DNA of 64,000 nt from DATEAV01 sp964575425 (GTDB lineage: Bacteria > Chloroflexota > Anaerolineae > Anaerolineales > E44-bin32), in contig CAZNRD010000002.1 of the NCBI GenBank assembly GCA_964575425.1, forward strand, positions 58,303 through 122,302. Reading direction: 5' to 3'. A program made the translations under genes and the position numbers. The stretch's first letter is position 1. Each line of letters opens with the position of its first letter. This document shows, in pieces, positions 41,988 through 51,510 of the stretch. The notes beneath the pieces were generated by a model. It searched no databases and was not told the DNA's origin. It saw only the letters and a list, made by a program, of their open reading frames with translations.

Positions 41988-42130
41988 GGAAAAGCGAGGC
42001 AGCGGCAAAACGGCCTCGCTTTTCCGTGGCTGCCGTGAAGGCAGCGGGTGCGATGACCGTTTCCTCGATATCGACCTCCTGATCCCTGCCTGACACCCGG
42101 AGGCGAGTTGGTCGCCCCTCGCCTCCGCTG
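41988..42130 (-). ncRNA. Candidate small structured RNA
   Basis: A minus-strand TATAAT (42143-42138) points into a gene-free stretch that holds three perfect hairpins in order: CGGAGGCGAG/CTCGCCTCCG (10 bp, 42127-42098), GCTGCC/GGCAGC (6 bp, 42045-42029) and GGAAAAGCGAGGC/GCCTCGCTTTTCC (13 bp, 42025-41988), the last with an A-rich 5' arm and T-rich 3' arm like a terminator. A transcript of about 140 nt would fit. No protein with a ribosome binding site fits the interval. The structures are read directly; existence as an RNA is inference. Confidence 0.35.
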
Positions 42131-42137
42131 CACTTTC

Positions 42138-42143
42138 ATTATA
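42138..42143 (-). promoter_or_regulatory. -10 box (TATAAT) of the candidate small RNA
   Basis: Perfect TATAAT on the minus strand, followed by G. The -35 region (GAACAC at 17 bases) is poor. Confidence 0.4.
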
Positions 42144-42246
42144 AGAGCCCGGCCGTCAGGGTGTTCGGACTGTAAGCCGGCTGTAAGTCGAGGCCCGCAG
42201 CAGCGCCGGGAGGGGTAGAATTCCCATCCGCAGGAGGCAGGCGCAC

Positions 42247-43173
42247 ATGCAGACCCCATACGCTGACACTCTCACGCTCCCGCCATTGGGCGCCGGCACC
42301 TGGGCCTGGGGAGATCGACTGACCTGGGGCTACGACCGGGACTATGGCCGGGAGGATGTCGAGGAAGCTTTCCATGCCAGCCTGGAGGCCGGCATCACCC
42401 TGTTCGATACGGCCGAGGTGTACGGCTGGGGCACTTCAGAGCGCATTCTGGGCGAGCTGATACGCCAGTCGCAGGCGTGCGTGAGGGTGGCAACCAAGTA
42501 CATTCCCTTCCGGCCCACGGCACGGGCGGTGCACAGGGCACTGGATGCCAGCCTGCGGCGCCTCGGCCTGGAGCGGGTGGATCTGTATCAGGTGCATTTC
42601 CCCCCGTTTCCGGTTCGCATCGAAGCGCTGATGGAGGAGCTGGCGGAAGCGGTTGGGGCTGGCAAGGCCCTGGCCGTCGGGGTGAGCAACTTCAACCTTG
42701 CCCAGATGCAACGAGCGTATGAGGCGTTGGCGCGGCGGGGGATTGCCCTGGCATCGAATCAGGTGGAGTACAGCCTGCTCCATCGGCGTCCGGAGCAGGA
42801 CGGGCTGCTGCGCGCCTGTCGGGAGCTGAACGTCACCCTGATCGCCTACAGCCCGCTGGCCATGGGCCTGCTGAGCGGGAAGTACAGTCTGTCGGAAGGC
42901 CGCCTGCCCCGTCGCTTCGATCGCTATCTGCGCGCCTGGCCGCGCCACGCGGTGCGCGAACTCCTGGAGCTGCTGGGCAGAATCGGCCAGGAGCACGGCA
43001 AGACCCCCTCACAGGTGGCGCTCAACTGGCTATCGCGCCAGCCGGGCGTGGTCGTCATCCCGGGCGCCAAGAACGCCGCCCAGGCGCGGGAGAACGCGGG
43101 CGGTCTCGGATGGCTGATGAGCGATGATGAGGCGGAACAACTCGACAGGGCAACGCTGCGGCCATCGCCCTGA
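42247..43173 (+). CDS. Aldo/keto reductase
   Basis: A 308-residue NAD(P)H-dependent oxidoreductase of the AKR superfamily. The catalytic tetrad is present: Asp in TLFDTAEVYG, Tyr in the same segment, Lys in RVATKYIPF and His in DLYQVHFP. GVSNFNLAQM and the cofactor-binding end RQPGVVVIPGAKNAAQARENAGGLGW are typical. A GCAGGAGG lies upstream of ATG 42247. The sequence is closest in style to the plant-type/YajO-like branch; the natural substrate cannot be told. Confidence 0.9.
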   Translation: MQTPYADTLTLPPLGAGTWAWGDRLTWGYDRDYGREDVEEAFHASLEAGITLFDTAEVYGWGTSERILGELIRQSQACVRVATKYIPFRPTARAVHRALDASLRRLGLERVDLYQVHFPPFPVRIEALMEELAEAVGAGKALAVGVSNFNLAQMQRAYEALARRGIALASNQVEYSLLHRRPEQDGLLRACRELNVTLIAYSPLAMGLLSGKYSLSEGRLPRRFDRYLRAWPRHAVRELLELLGRIGQEHGKTPSQVALNWLSRQPGVVVIPGAKNAAQARENAGGLGWLMSDDEAEQLDRATLRPSP

Positions 43174-43265
43174 CGGCTTCCGCTGCCTGTGATCGCGCGC
43201 TGGAAAGCAGCCCAAGCCGGCGTCGCTGCGCTCGGGCTACACATCTGGCAGGCCGCTCCCTCACC

Positions 43266-43295
43266 TTGACTCGCCCCTCCCCGCCACCGTAGAAT
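43266..43295 (+). promoter_or_regulatory. Promoter of the dnaJ-type gene
   Basis: TTGACT (43266-43271), 18-base spacer, TAGAAT (43290-43295). The start would lie near 43302; AGGAAGAG precedes ATG 43316. Confidence 0.65.
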
Positions 43296-43315
43296 CCTTG
43301 TGACAGGAAGAGTGC

Positions 43316-44239
43316 ATGGAATACAAGGATTACTACAGCATCCTTGGGGTCGATCGTAAGGCCACGGCCGACGAGATCCGAAAGGCCTACCGCAAGCTTG
43401 CCGTCAAGCACCACCCCGACAAGAACCCGGGCGACAAGAAGGCCGAGGACCGCTTCAAGGAAATCAACGAGGCGTATGAGGTGCTGAGCGATCCCGAGAA
43501 GCGGGCTCGCTACGATCAGCTCGGCTCCTCGTATCGCGCCTGGCAGCAGGCAGGCGGCCGCCCTGGCTCCTTCGACTGGTCCCAATGGATGGCCGGAGCG
43601 CCGGGCGGGGTGCGCGTTGAGGTTGGGGACCTGAGCGATCTGGGCGACTTGTTCGGCGGCGGGTTCTCGGATTTCTTCAACGCCATCTTTGGCGGCATGG
43701 CGCGCCAGGGACACGCCCCCGGAGCCGGGCGGCGGGGGCGCGACATTGAGCACCCGGTCTCCATCACCCTCAGCGAGGCCTACAAGGGTACGACGCGCAC
43801 GCTGCAGATCGACGGACGCAGGCTGGAGGTGAAGATCCCACCCGGAGCGCGCACGGGCACGCGCGTCCGACTGCCTGCGAAAGGCGCGGCCGGGGCGGCC
43901 GGCGCCGGAGACCTGTATCTGATCGTCCGGGTTGAGCCCGACTCGCGCTTCGAGCGCAAGGGTGACGACCTGCACGTCGAGGTTGAGGTCGATCTCTATA
44001 CGGCGGTCCTCGGGGGCGAGGTGCGCGTGCCGACGCCTGCCGGGCAGGTCCTGCTCACCGTTCCGCCAGGCAGCCAGCCGGGACAGACATTCCGATTGAG
44101 CGGCCGTGGCATGCCGCGCCTGAAAGATGCCTCAAACCACGGCGACCTGTACGCCCGCCTGAAGGTCAACCTGCCGCGCAAGCTCACCGCGCGCGAGCGT
44201 GAGCTCTTCGAGGAACTGGCGGGCAAGCGTCGCCGCTAG
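43316..44239 (+). CDS. DnaJ-type co-chaperone without zinc finger (CbpA-like)
   Basis: The 307-residue protein has an N-terminal J domain (KDYYSILGVDRKATADEIRKAYRKLAVKHHPDKNPGDKKAEDRF) with the DnaK-stimulating HPD near residue 33, a Gly-rich linker with DLFGGGFSDFFNAIFGG, and two C-terminal substrate-binding beta domains (DIEHPVSITLSEAYKGTTRTLQI; VEVDLYTAVLGGEVRVPTPAGQVLLTVPPGSQPGQTFRL). The CXXCXGXG zinc repeats of type I DnaJ are absent, so it is a type II co-chaperone like CbpA. It is followed after 30 bases by the htrA-type gene. No dnaK or grpE is nearby. Confidence 0.93.
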   Translation: MEYKDYYSILGVDRKATADEIRKAYRKLAVKHHPDKNPGDKKAEDRFKEINEAYEVLSDPEKRARYDQLGSSYRAWQQAGGRPGSFDWSQWMAGAPGGVRVEVGDLSDLGDLFGGGFSDFFNAIFGGMARQGHAPGAGRRGRDIEHPVSITLSEAYKGTTRTLQIDGRRLEVKIPPGARTGTRVRLPAKGAAGAAGAGDLYLIVRVEPDSRFERKGDDLHVEVEVDLYTAVLGGEVRVPTPAGQVLLTVPPGSQPGQTFRLSGRGMPRLKDASNHGDLYARLKVNLPRKLTARERELFEELAGKRRR

Positions 44240-44269
44240 GGCCGAAGGCCCGTGACAGAGGATCGACCA

Positions 44270-45427
<1,158 letters not shown>

Positions 45428-45470
45428 GCCGCGGCGCCTCGTGCGCGTGACCCAACCCGAGGAGGCTGTC

Positions 45471-46574
45471 ATGCTGACGGACCGCGACCTGAAAGAGCTG
45501 ATCGACTACCGGCCCGGTTCACCCGTGCTCAGCGTCTACCTGAATGTCGATCCCGCGGCAGGCCCGGCAGACGTACACCGGCTGCGACTGCGGCAGATGC
45601 TCAAGTCCGTTGGCTGTGCCCCGGTGGACGAGCAGGCGGTCGAACGCTACATCGAGCGTGAGTACGATGGTTCCGGACGAAGCCTGGCGATCTTCTCCTG
45701 CCAGGCTGAAGGGTTCTTCCGGGCCTATTCCTTGATGGTCCCGGTGCGCAGCCGGGCACGGGTGATGGACCGGCCCTACGTCAAACCTCTGGCAGATTTG
45801 CTCGATCACTACGGCGGCTACGGCGTGGCCCTGGTTGACAAGCAGGGAGCGCGACTGTTCCACTTCCACCTGGGGGAGCTGACGGAGCAAGAGGGTACGC
45901 TGGGGGAGACGGTGCGGCGCACCAAGCGTGGCGGAGGCTCCACCGCCCCCGGCCGCCGCGGCGGGACCGCTGGCCAGACGCGCTACGCCGAAGAGGTGGC
46001 CGAACGCAACCTGAAAGAAGCGGCTCGCTTCGCCGCCCGGTTCTTCGACGAACGGCGCGTGCGTCGGGTGCTCATCGGCGGCACGGATGAGAACGTGTCG
46101 CTCTTCCGGGCTCAGCTGCAGAAGGCCTGGCAGAGCCTGGTCGTCGGCAGCTTTCCGATGGAGATGACGGCTGGCCATGCACAGGTGTTGGCCAGGGCCA
46201 TGGACGTGGTGCAGCTGGCGGAGCGAGAAAGTGAGGCACGCCATGTGCAGGCAGTGATTACGGCAGCCGCCAAGGGGCGCGAGGGCGTCGTGGGGTTGGA
46301 CGGCACGTTGAGCGCGGCTCATGAGGGGCGGGTGCAGACGCTTGTACTGAGCGAGGGGTTTCGCGCGCCCGGATATCGCTGCCTGGGCTGCGGTTTCCTG
46401 ACGGTCCAGCAGCCGGAACAGTGTCCGTTCTGCGGACGTACGTTCGAGCGCATCGATGACGCGGTCGAGATGGTGGTTCGCAAGGCGATGGCCGACGGGG
46501 GTGAAGTCGAAGTCGTGCGCGGCAATGCCGAACTCGATCGTGCCGGCCGCATCGGGGCTTTGCTGCGTTACTGA
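45471..46574 (+). CDS. baeRF-type (eRF1/Vms1-like) protein with C-terminal zinc ribbon
   Basis: The 367-residue protein resembles bacterial/archaeal relatives of translation release factor eRF1: an N-terminal domain with VLSVYLNVDP, a middle domain with GVALVDKQGARLFHFHLGELTE and a long basic loop (RRTKRGGGSTAPGRRGGTAGQTRY), then AERNLKEAARFAARFF and the L7Ae-like part with RRVLIGGTDENVSLF. It ends with a zinc-ribbon-like CLGCGF...CPFCG pair. Such proteins may release peptides or act on stalled ribosomes, but function is unproven. ATG 45471 follows GAGGAGG. It sits after the htrA gene on the same strand. Confidence 0.75.
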   Translation: MLTDRDLKELIDYRPGSPVLSVYLNVDPAAGPADVHRLRLRQMLKSVGCAPVDEQAVERYIEREYDGSGRSLAIFSCQAEGFFRAYSLMVPVRSRARVMDRPYVKPLADLLDHYGGYGVALVDKQGARLFHFHLGELTEQEGTLGETVRRTKRGGGSTAPGRRGGTAGQTRYAEEVAERNLKEAARFAARFFDERRVRRVLIGGTDENVSLFRAQLQKAWQSLVVGSFPMEMTAGHAQVLARAMDVVQLAERESEARHVQAVITAAAKGREGVVGLDGTLSAAHEGRVQTLVLSEGFRAPGYRCLGCGFLTVQQPEQCPFCGRTFERIDDAVEMVVRKAMADGGEVEVVRGNAELDRAGRIGALLRY

Positions 46575-46595
46575 AACCTTCGCCCCGGAGGAAGC

Positions 46596-46626
46596 CGCGG
46601 CGGCGCCAGGTCCTCGCGCCGCCGCG
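46596..46626. terminator. GC-rich hairpin between convergent genes
   Basis: A perfect 11-bp stem CGCGGCGGCGC/GCGCCGCCGCG with a 9-nt loop lies between the convergent baeRF and PPC-protein genes. There is no T tract. It may serve both transcripts. Confidence 0.45.
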
Positions 46627-46643
46627 AATTCGTTTGCAGACGG

Positions 46644-49600
46644 TCACTCAAGGCGAAGGGTGTAGCGGAGGCCGGCCTCGCGGCCGAAACTGCGGGCGAT
46701 GATGGTGTAGGTGCCGGTCTGCGGAAGAGTGAAGTTGGAAATACGCGACTGCATGTTGCCGCCGCTGTCATCGTCGCTGGTCAGCACAGTGCCCTCGGGT
46801 CCGCGAAGCTCGAGATAGGTATCAAAGTCGGCGAACATGGAGATGGTGACCCTCTGGCCGGCGATGCCGCTGAACGTCCACTCATCGCCGCCGGGAAGGA
46901 CGATCGTGCCGCTGACGGTCTGCCCGGGAGCGATCGTTCCGCCGCCGGCTGTGACTTCTCCCCGCGTCAGGCTGAGGGTGTAGGGGCCGGTGCGGCCGTT
47001 GAATCCCCGGGCGATGATGATATGCCGTCCGGTCGAGGACAGGCGAAAGCCGTTGATAAACGCGTTCGAGTTCCCGCCGCTGTCGTCGTCGGAAGCGATC
47101 GAAAGACCAACGGGATTGAGGAGCTCGAGGTAGCAGTCGAGGTGTTCGCTGTCCATGCGGATGGTGACGATGTCGCCGGCGCGGCCGTCGAAGACCCAGC
47201 GATCGCCGTCGGCGGTCCGAGTCGCTCCCTCGACGGTCTGGCCGAAGTCGATTGGCCCGCCGCCTGGCTCAGGAGCGGTTCCGAGGGAGAGGGTGATGTC
47301 GAAGAAGGTGTCCGCCTCGGCCCCGTATTCCTCGTCCTGGCTGGTGACCAGGACGTAGTAGCGGCCAGCTTCGGGGATGCGGTGAGCCAGGCGCGCATCG
47401 CCTTCGCCTTCGGGCTCGCCATAGGCGATTGACTCGAGCGAGCCATCGAAGAGGATGACGGCGGGCTGAAGCCTGGAGCCGATGGAGCCGGCGCGCACCT
47501 CGATCTCGGCCCAGTCATCGGCCTGAGCCTCAAACGCATAGAGGATGCCGTAAAGGTAGGCTTCGTAAGGCTGGAGATAGAGCTCATCGGCAGCGGTGAT
47601 TGCGCCGCGCAGGCGCTCGTTGACAAGCAAAGGGCGCGCGTTCTGCTGCGCATCGACGCTCTGATCCTCAGAGACGGCGAGCGTGTAGGGGCCGGCAGCC
47701 TCAGCGTCATAGCCGCGCACGACGACGAAGTACGTCCCGGCCGAATCGAGATGGAGGTGGAGTCGTGGGTTCATGCCCGGTCCGCTGTCATCGTCTTCGT
47801 TGATCAGATTCCCCGTTCGATTGTAGACGGCCACGACGGCATCAAGTGCGGCCCCCGCGCGAACGCTTACGGCCAGGTCCAGCGCCCCGTCGAGGTGGAG
47901 ACGGTAGCAGTCGCTGGTCCCGGACGAGAGCGAGCCCTCGAGGCTTTCGCCGAGGCGGATGACCCGGGCGCCTGGGCACAACCCTGCCGCCGTCTGGCCT
48001 GTCTGAAAGGCGACGGCTGCGTCGGCGAATGGAGCGAGGCGATCCCACTGGATATCGACCAGAGCGGCATCGGAGTAGAGCGTTTCTGGCGGCCGGCTGC
48101 CGTCGGCTGGCAGGCGGCGGACCTCCGGCTCATCCGGGCGAGTGAGGGCCGTGTAGATCACCTGACGGCCATGGCGGGTGAACGCCGCGTTCAGCACCTC
48201 GTCGAAGTCGTCGTCCAGGAGCGCGGGCTGCGAGCTTCCGTCGGTTGGAAGTTGATAGAGCCCGACGTCATCGGCGGGATCCTGGCGGGCAGCGAAAAGC
48301 AAGGCCGAGGCTCGGGGTGACCGGTGGAGCAGACGCAGCGAGTCGAAGTCTTCCAGCAGCATGCGGCCGTCTCCCCGGCCGAGGGGGGTGAAGTACAGCG
48401 AGAGGTCACCGCGCACGTCAGTGAGCAGCAGGTACAGCCACGGCTCGCCGGGTACGAGAAGAACCTCACCCCTGGCAAGCCCGGTGTCGCTGAAGAGTTC
48501 GACGAGGTCGCGGCCGCCAATGTCGGCGCTGGAGAGGGTGATCTCGTCCTCGACCTGCTCAAGCACCAGGATGCGCTCGGGCGAAGTCAGCAGCGCGAAG
48601 CCCAGGTTCTCACCGCCAACGACCTCGACCTCATCGCCCCCGCCCATCGGATGGGCGAAGACCGCCCCACTGCCCTCTTCATCGCTCAGCAGGTAGATGA
48701 GTGTCTCACCTTTCAGGCTGAAGGCAGCCGCCAGGCCAGGGGCCTGCGCCACTTGTTCGGCATCGCCGTCGAAGGCATAGAGGGCAAGCTCGACATCTTC
48801 TGTTTCGCCGATGAAATAAAGGGCTGAACCGGCTGGGGCGAAGCCGTAGTCGGCGATGCGGAAGAAGGCCTCGCTTGCAAAGAGCGTGCCCCCGTCTTTG
48901 CAGCTCAGGGCCACAAGCTGCTGCATACCGCCCTCGATTGCCTGCACATAGGCCAGGCGCGAGCCGTCGGCGGAAAGGAGAAAAGACTCGACGCCTTCTT
49001 CCTCAACGAGCAGTTGGATGGCGTCCGAGCCATCGAGGTTGGAGGCGGTCAGGGTCAGGCCGCGGCCGGAGCGGTTGGCCACGAGGAGAATGGAACCGTC
49101 GCGTGAAACCAGACACTGGTCGCCCCGGCCGACGCGCTCGGCCTGGGCACCCGAGCGCGACAGGTAACAGCGCTGCCGCGAGCCGGAGGCCTCATGCAGG
49201 AAGATCGAACCGTTGTCCAGGACGATCGCGGTCAGGGCGGCGGGGGTTTCGAGGACTTCGGTAGGCTCACCTGTTCGCAGGCGGACGCGCTCGATGTGAG
49301 TCTCGCCGTCCTTGAGGTACTGAATCAGGAGATAGGGAGCACCTGGGACGAACCCGCCGAAGTGTGCATTGCCCAATGGGCGGAGGTCGCCATCCTGTTC
49401 GATGAACAGCAGCGCTGAGCCCGGGTTGGAATCCTCGACGAGGGAGCGAGCCTGGTCGAGCGGTTGGCCGAGGCGCAGGAGGACCAAGTCGATGGATTGG
49501 CGCCTGCCGGGCAGCCGCAGCAGCACGCGATCCCGGCTGATGAAGTCGATCGAAAGGCCGCTGGGCCCGAGCAGGACGACCGCACCCACCAGACACATCA

Positions 49601-49661
49601 GGCACAGCCCGGCGACGGCAGCCAGGCCGATGAAGGCGGCGATCCAGGTTGAGCGTTTCAT
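46644..49661 (-). CDS. Large propeller protein with four C-terminal PPC domains
   Basis: The 1005-residue protein has an N-terminal membrane helix (ITAAFIGLAAVAGLCLMCLVG-like, residues 8-32), a beta-propeller-like region of about 500 residues with repeated DGSxLxx and SADGSRLAYVQ strands, and then four bacterial pre-peptidase C-terminal (PPC) domains from about residue 565 to the end. Three of these carry the conserved Asp-rich turn DDDSGP/DDDSGG followed by aromatic strands ending GTYFVVVRGYD, GRHIIIARGFN and GTYTIIARSFG. PPC domains are extracellular binding modules; no protease domain is present. It is probably a surface or periplasmic adhesion/sensor protein. The leader is about 160 nt if the TATAAT at 49836-49831 is used. 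Confidence 0.78.
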   Translation of the reverse strand: MKRSTWIAAFIGLAAVAGLCLMCLVGAVVLLGPSGLSIDFISRDRVLLRLPGRRQSIDLVLLRLGQPLDQARSLVEDSNPGSALLFIEQDGDLRPLGNAHFGGFVPGAPYLLIQYLKDGETHIERVRLRTGEPTEVLETPAALTAIVLDNGSIFLHEASGSRQRCYLSRSGAQAERVGRGDQCLVSRDGSILLVANRSGRGLTLTASNLDGSDAIQLLVEEEGVESFLLSADGSRLAYVQAIEGGMQQLVALSCKDGGTLFASEAFFRIADYGFAPAGSALYFIGETEDVELALYAFDGDAEQVAQAPGLAAAFSLKGETLIYLLSDEEGSGAVFAHPMGGGDEVEVVGGENLGFALLTSPERILVLEQVEDEITLSSADIGGRDLVELFSDTGLARGEVLLVPGEPWLYLLLTDVRGDLSLYFTPLGRGDGRMLLEDFDSLRLLHRSPRASALLFAARQDPADDVGLYQLPTDGSSQPALLDDDFDEVLNAAFTRHGRQVIYTALTRPDEPEVRRLPADGSRPPETLYSDAALVDIQWDRLAPFADAAVAFQTGQTAAGLCPGARVIRLGESLEGSLSSGTSDCYRLHLDGALDLAVSVRAGAALDAVVAVYNRTGNLINEDDDSGPGMNPRLHLHLDSAGTYFVVVRGYDAEAAGPYTLAVSEDQSVDAQQNARPLLVNERLRGAITAADELYLQPYEAYLYGILYAFEAQADDWAEIEVRAGSIGSRLQPAVILFDGSLESIAYGEPEGEGDARLAHRIPEAGRYYVLVTSQDEEYGAEADTFFDITLSLGTAPEPGGGPIDFGQTVEGATRTADGDRWVFDGRAGDIVTIRMDSEHLDCYLELLNPVGLSIASDDDSGGNSNAFINGFRLSSTGRHIIIARGFNGRTGPYTLSLTRGEVTAGGGTIAPGQTVSGTIVLPGGDEWTFSGIAGQRVTISMFADFDTYLELRGPEGTVLTSDDDSGGNMQSRISNFTLPQTGTYTIIARSFGREAGLRYTLRLE

Positions 49662-49830
49662 TCATTCACTCCGGAAGGCACAAGCGTGCGAGGTGGTCGG
49701 GTCCTGGCTTGTGTGGGCGTCATGCATGCGGGAATGTCAGCTGGGAAGAGGGCTGGGATCGGGAATCCGCTGCTCGCGGAATCAGGCACGGGCGACCGAC
49801 GCGTGAGTGCTCTTCCCTCGACTTGCGGCG

Positions 49831-49836
49831 ATTATA
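49831..49836 (-). promoter_or_regulatory. -10 box (TATAAT) before the PPC-protein gene
   Basis: Perfect TATAAT on the minus strand, about 165 bases before the start codon. The rest of the 262-base gap shows no other gene. Confidence 0.4.
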
Positions 49837-49924
49837 GCAGCCCCGGTGTGGGCTGAGGGAGGAAGAAGGGATCAGCCTCCGACCGCGCAGCGGCTGCGGA
49901 GATGCGCCGGTGGCAAGGTCAGGC

Positions 49925-50494
49925 TCAGTCGGAGCCCAGGGACCGGCGCAGGGTGATCAGCTGGTTGGCCAGCACCTCGAGGTCGCTCAGCGCGGCGAAG
50001 CGGTCGCTCTCGATCTCCCGCAGTGCCAGGGCGAGGCGCTCGCGCAGAGGCTGCACCTGATCGGGCTGGGATGGCGGAAGCATGGTCGCCAGGCTTGTCA
50101 GGCGGGCGTCGGTGAGCGCAAGGTTTGAGCGAGCGCCTCGCGCGTCTCCCAGTGCCAGGGCGAAGCGGGCCGAGGTCACATCGACGAGGATTTCCTGGAT
50201 CATGAAAGCGGTGCGGACCTTCGTCAGTTGGGTCTGAAGCGATTCGACCTGGGCGGGCAGAGGGCGGAGCGCTTCGAGTTCAGCCTGGGCCGCGGCCAGA
50301 TCGGAGCGCAGGCGGCCGATCTCGGCGGCCTGCGGGCGAACCTGCACGAGCCAGGTGACGCCGACGCCGAGGGCGAACAGGAGGACAACGCCGACGGTCC
50401 AGCGCAAGGCGCGGCGGAGGAAGTGCCCGATTCGGCTCGGGGGTCGAGGTGGCGTGGTAGTTTGGGAGGCGGGGGTTTCTGGGGTCGCGGTCAT
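49925..50494 (-). CDS. Single-pass membrane protein with coiled coil
   Basis: The 189-residue protein has a Thr/Pro-rich cytoplasmic start, one transmembrane helix (WTVGVVLLFALGVGVTWLV, about 34-52) and a long helical region with heptads (AAEIGRLRSDLAAAQAELEALRPLPAQVESLQTQLTKV) followed by further helices. No enzymatic motif is seen. It lies downstream of the SDH-type protease gene, 148 bases apart, on the same strand. Function unknown; it could organise a membrane complex. Confidence 0.65.
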   Translation of the reverse strand: MTATPETPASQTTTPPRPPSRIGHFLRRALRWTVGVVLLFALGVGVTWLVQVRPQAAEIGRLRSDLAAAQAELEALRPLPAQVESLQTQLTKVRTAFMIQEILVDVTSARFALALGDARGARSNLALTDARLTSLATMLPPSQPDQVQPLRERLALALREIESDRFAALSDLEVLANQLITLRRSLGSD

Positions 50495-50642
50495 GGGTCT
50501 CTCCGGGTATAGTTTTGAGCGTCGCAGGGCAGCGTGGCGATCAGCAAGGGCCTGCGCGTGACCTTGAGGTTCTCAGGGGCGAGGATAACGATTCGGATGT
50601 AGGTTTCCTTGCGCCATGGCGAGCCGTTCCTGAGGACTGGGC

Positions 50643-51491
50643 TCAGCGCCGGGGTTTCTCGCCGGAGGGCGCGGCCGGGCGGGGGGCGTAGGGCATGGGG
50701 ATGTAGGTGACCGAGGGCCGGCGCTGCGCCGTCTGTGGGAAGAGGCTCATCAACTGGTAGACCTCCTCCGGCATGTCCGTCGAGACCTTGAGGCCGAGTT
50801 CGAGCGCCTCTTCGATGCTGATCGGATAGTCATGTGTCCAGCGGCCGCTGGCCAGCGCCTCGGCGATGCGGGCCGCCTCGTCCGGCGTCATGCGGTCGCG
50901 CAGGATGCACTGGACGGTGGCCTTGACCTGGTCAATGGCCTTGCGGCCGACGTCGGCCAGGATGAGGGTTTCGTCGTCGATCTCGTTGATGGCTTTCTGA
51001 TCGAGGACCTTGAGGATGGAGACGGCGGGGAACTGACCGAGCTGTGGATCGACGGGGCCCATGACCGCGTTCTCGTCCATCACGATCTCGTCGGCGGCCA
51101 GGGCGATCATCGTCCCGCCGGACATGGCGTAGTGGGGAATGAAGACGGTGACCTTGGCGGGGTGCCTGCACAACGCGTGGGCAATCTGCTCCACGGCCAG
51201 CACCAGGCCGCCCGGGGTGTGCAGGACGAGGTCAATGGGGACGCTGGGGTCGGTGAGCTTGATCGCCCGCAGGATATCTTCCGAGTCCTGGATATCGATG
51301 TAGCGAGCGATGGGGAAGCCGAGGAGCGAGAGCGTCTCCTGGCGATGGATGAGCATGATGGCGCGGCTGCCCCGCTTCTGCTCGAACTGGCGCAGCAGAC
51401 GGACGCGGGCCGCTTCCAACACTTTCTGCCGGATCACCGGCTGCAGCGATGCGGCGATGAAGAAGAGCCAGAGCAGGCTGAAGAAGTCCAT
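50643..51491 (-). CDS. SDH-family (serine dehydrogenase proteinase-like) Clp-fold protease
   Basis: The 282-residue protein starts with a membrane helix (FFSLLWLFFIAASLQPVI) and continues with a ClpP/crotonase-fold domain: IDLVLHTPGGLVLAVEQIAHALCRHPAKVTVFIPHYAMSGGTMIALAADEIVMDENAVMGPVDPQLG, in which the Ser of AMSGG is the expected nucleophile. This matches the SDH proteinase family related to SppA, and it probably acts on membrane proteins. It follows the rhomboid gene by 19 bases and is probably cotranscribed with it. The C-terminal 25 residues are Pro/Arg-rich. Confidence 0.85.
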   Translation of the reverse strand: MDFFSLLWLFFIAASLQPVIRQKVLEAARVRLLRQFEQKRGSRAIMLIHRQETLSLLGFPIARYIDIQDSEDILRAIKLTDPSVPIDLVLHTPGGLVLAVEQIAHALCRHPAKVTVFIPHYAMSGGTMIALAADEIVMDENAVMGPVDPQLGQFPAVSILKVLDQKAINEIDDETLILADVGRKAIDQVKATVQCILRDRMTPDEAARIAEALASGRWTHDYPISIEEALELGLKVSTDMPEEVYQLMSLFPQTAQRRPSVTYIPMPYAPRPAAPSGEKPRR

Positions 51492-51510
51492 CGTTGGCCT
51501 CCGAGGTTAC

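Noticed and set aside
50495..50642. Possible small protein on the minus strand before the coiled-coil gene
   Set aside because: A frame of about 45 codons ends at the ATG of the next gene, but it has no usable start codon or ribosome binding site.
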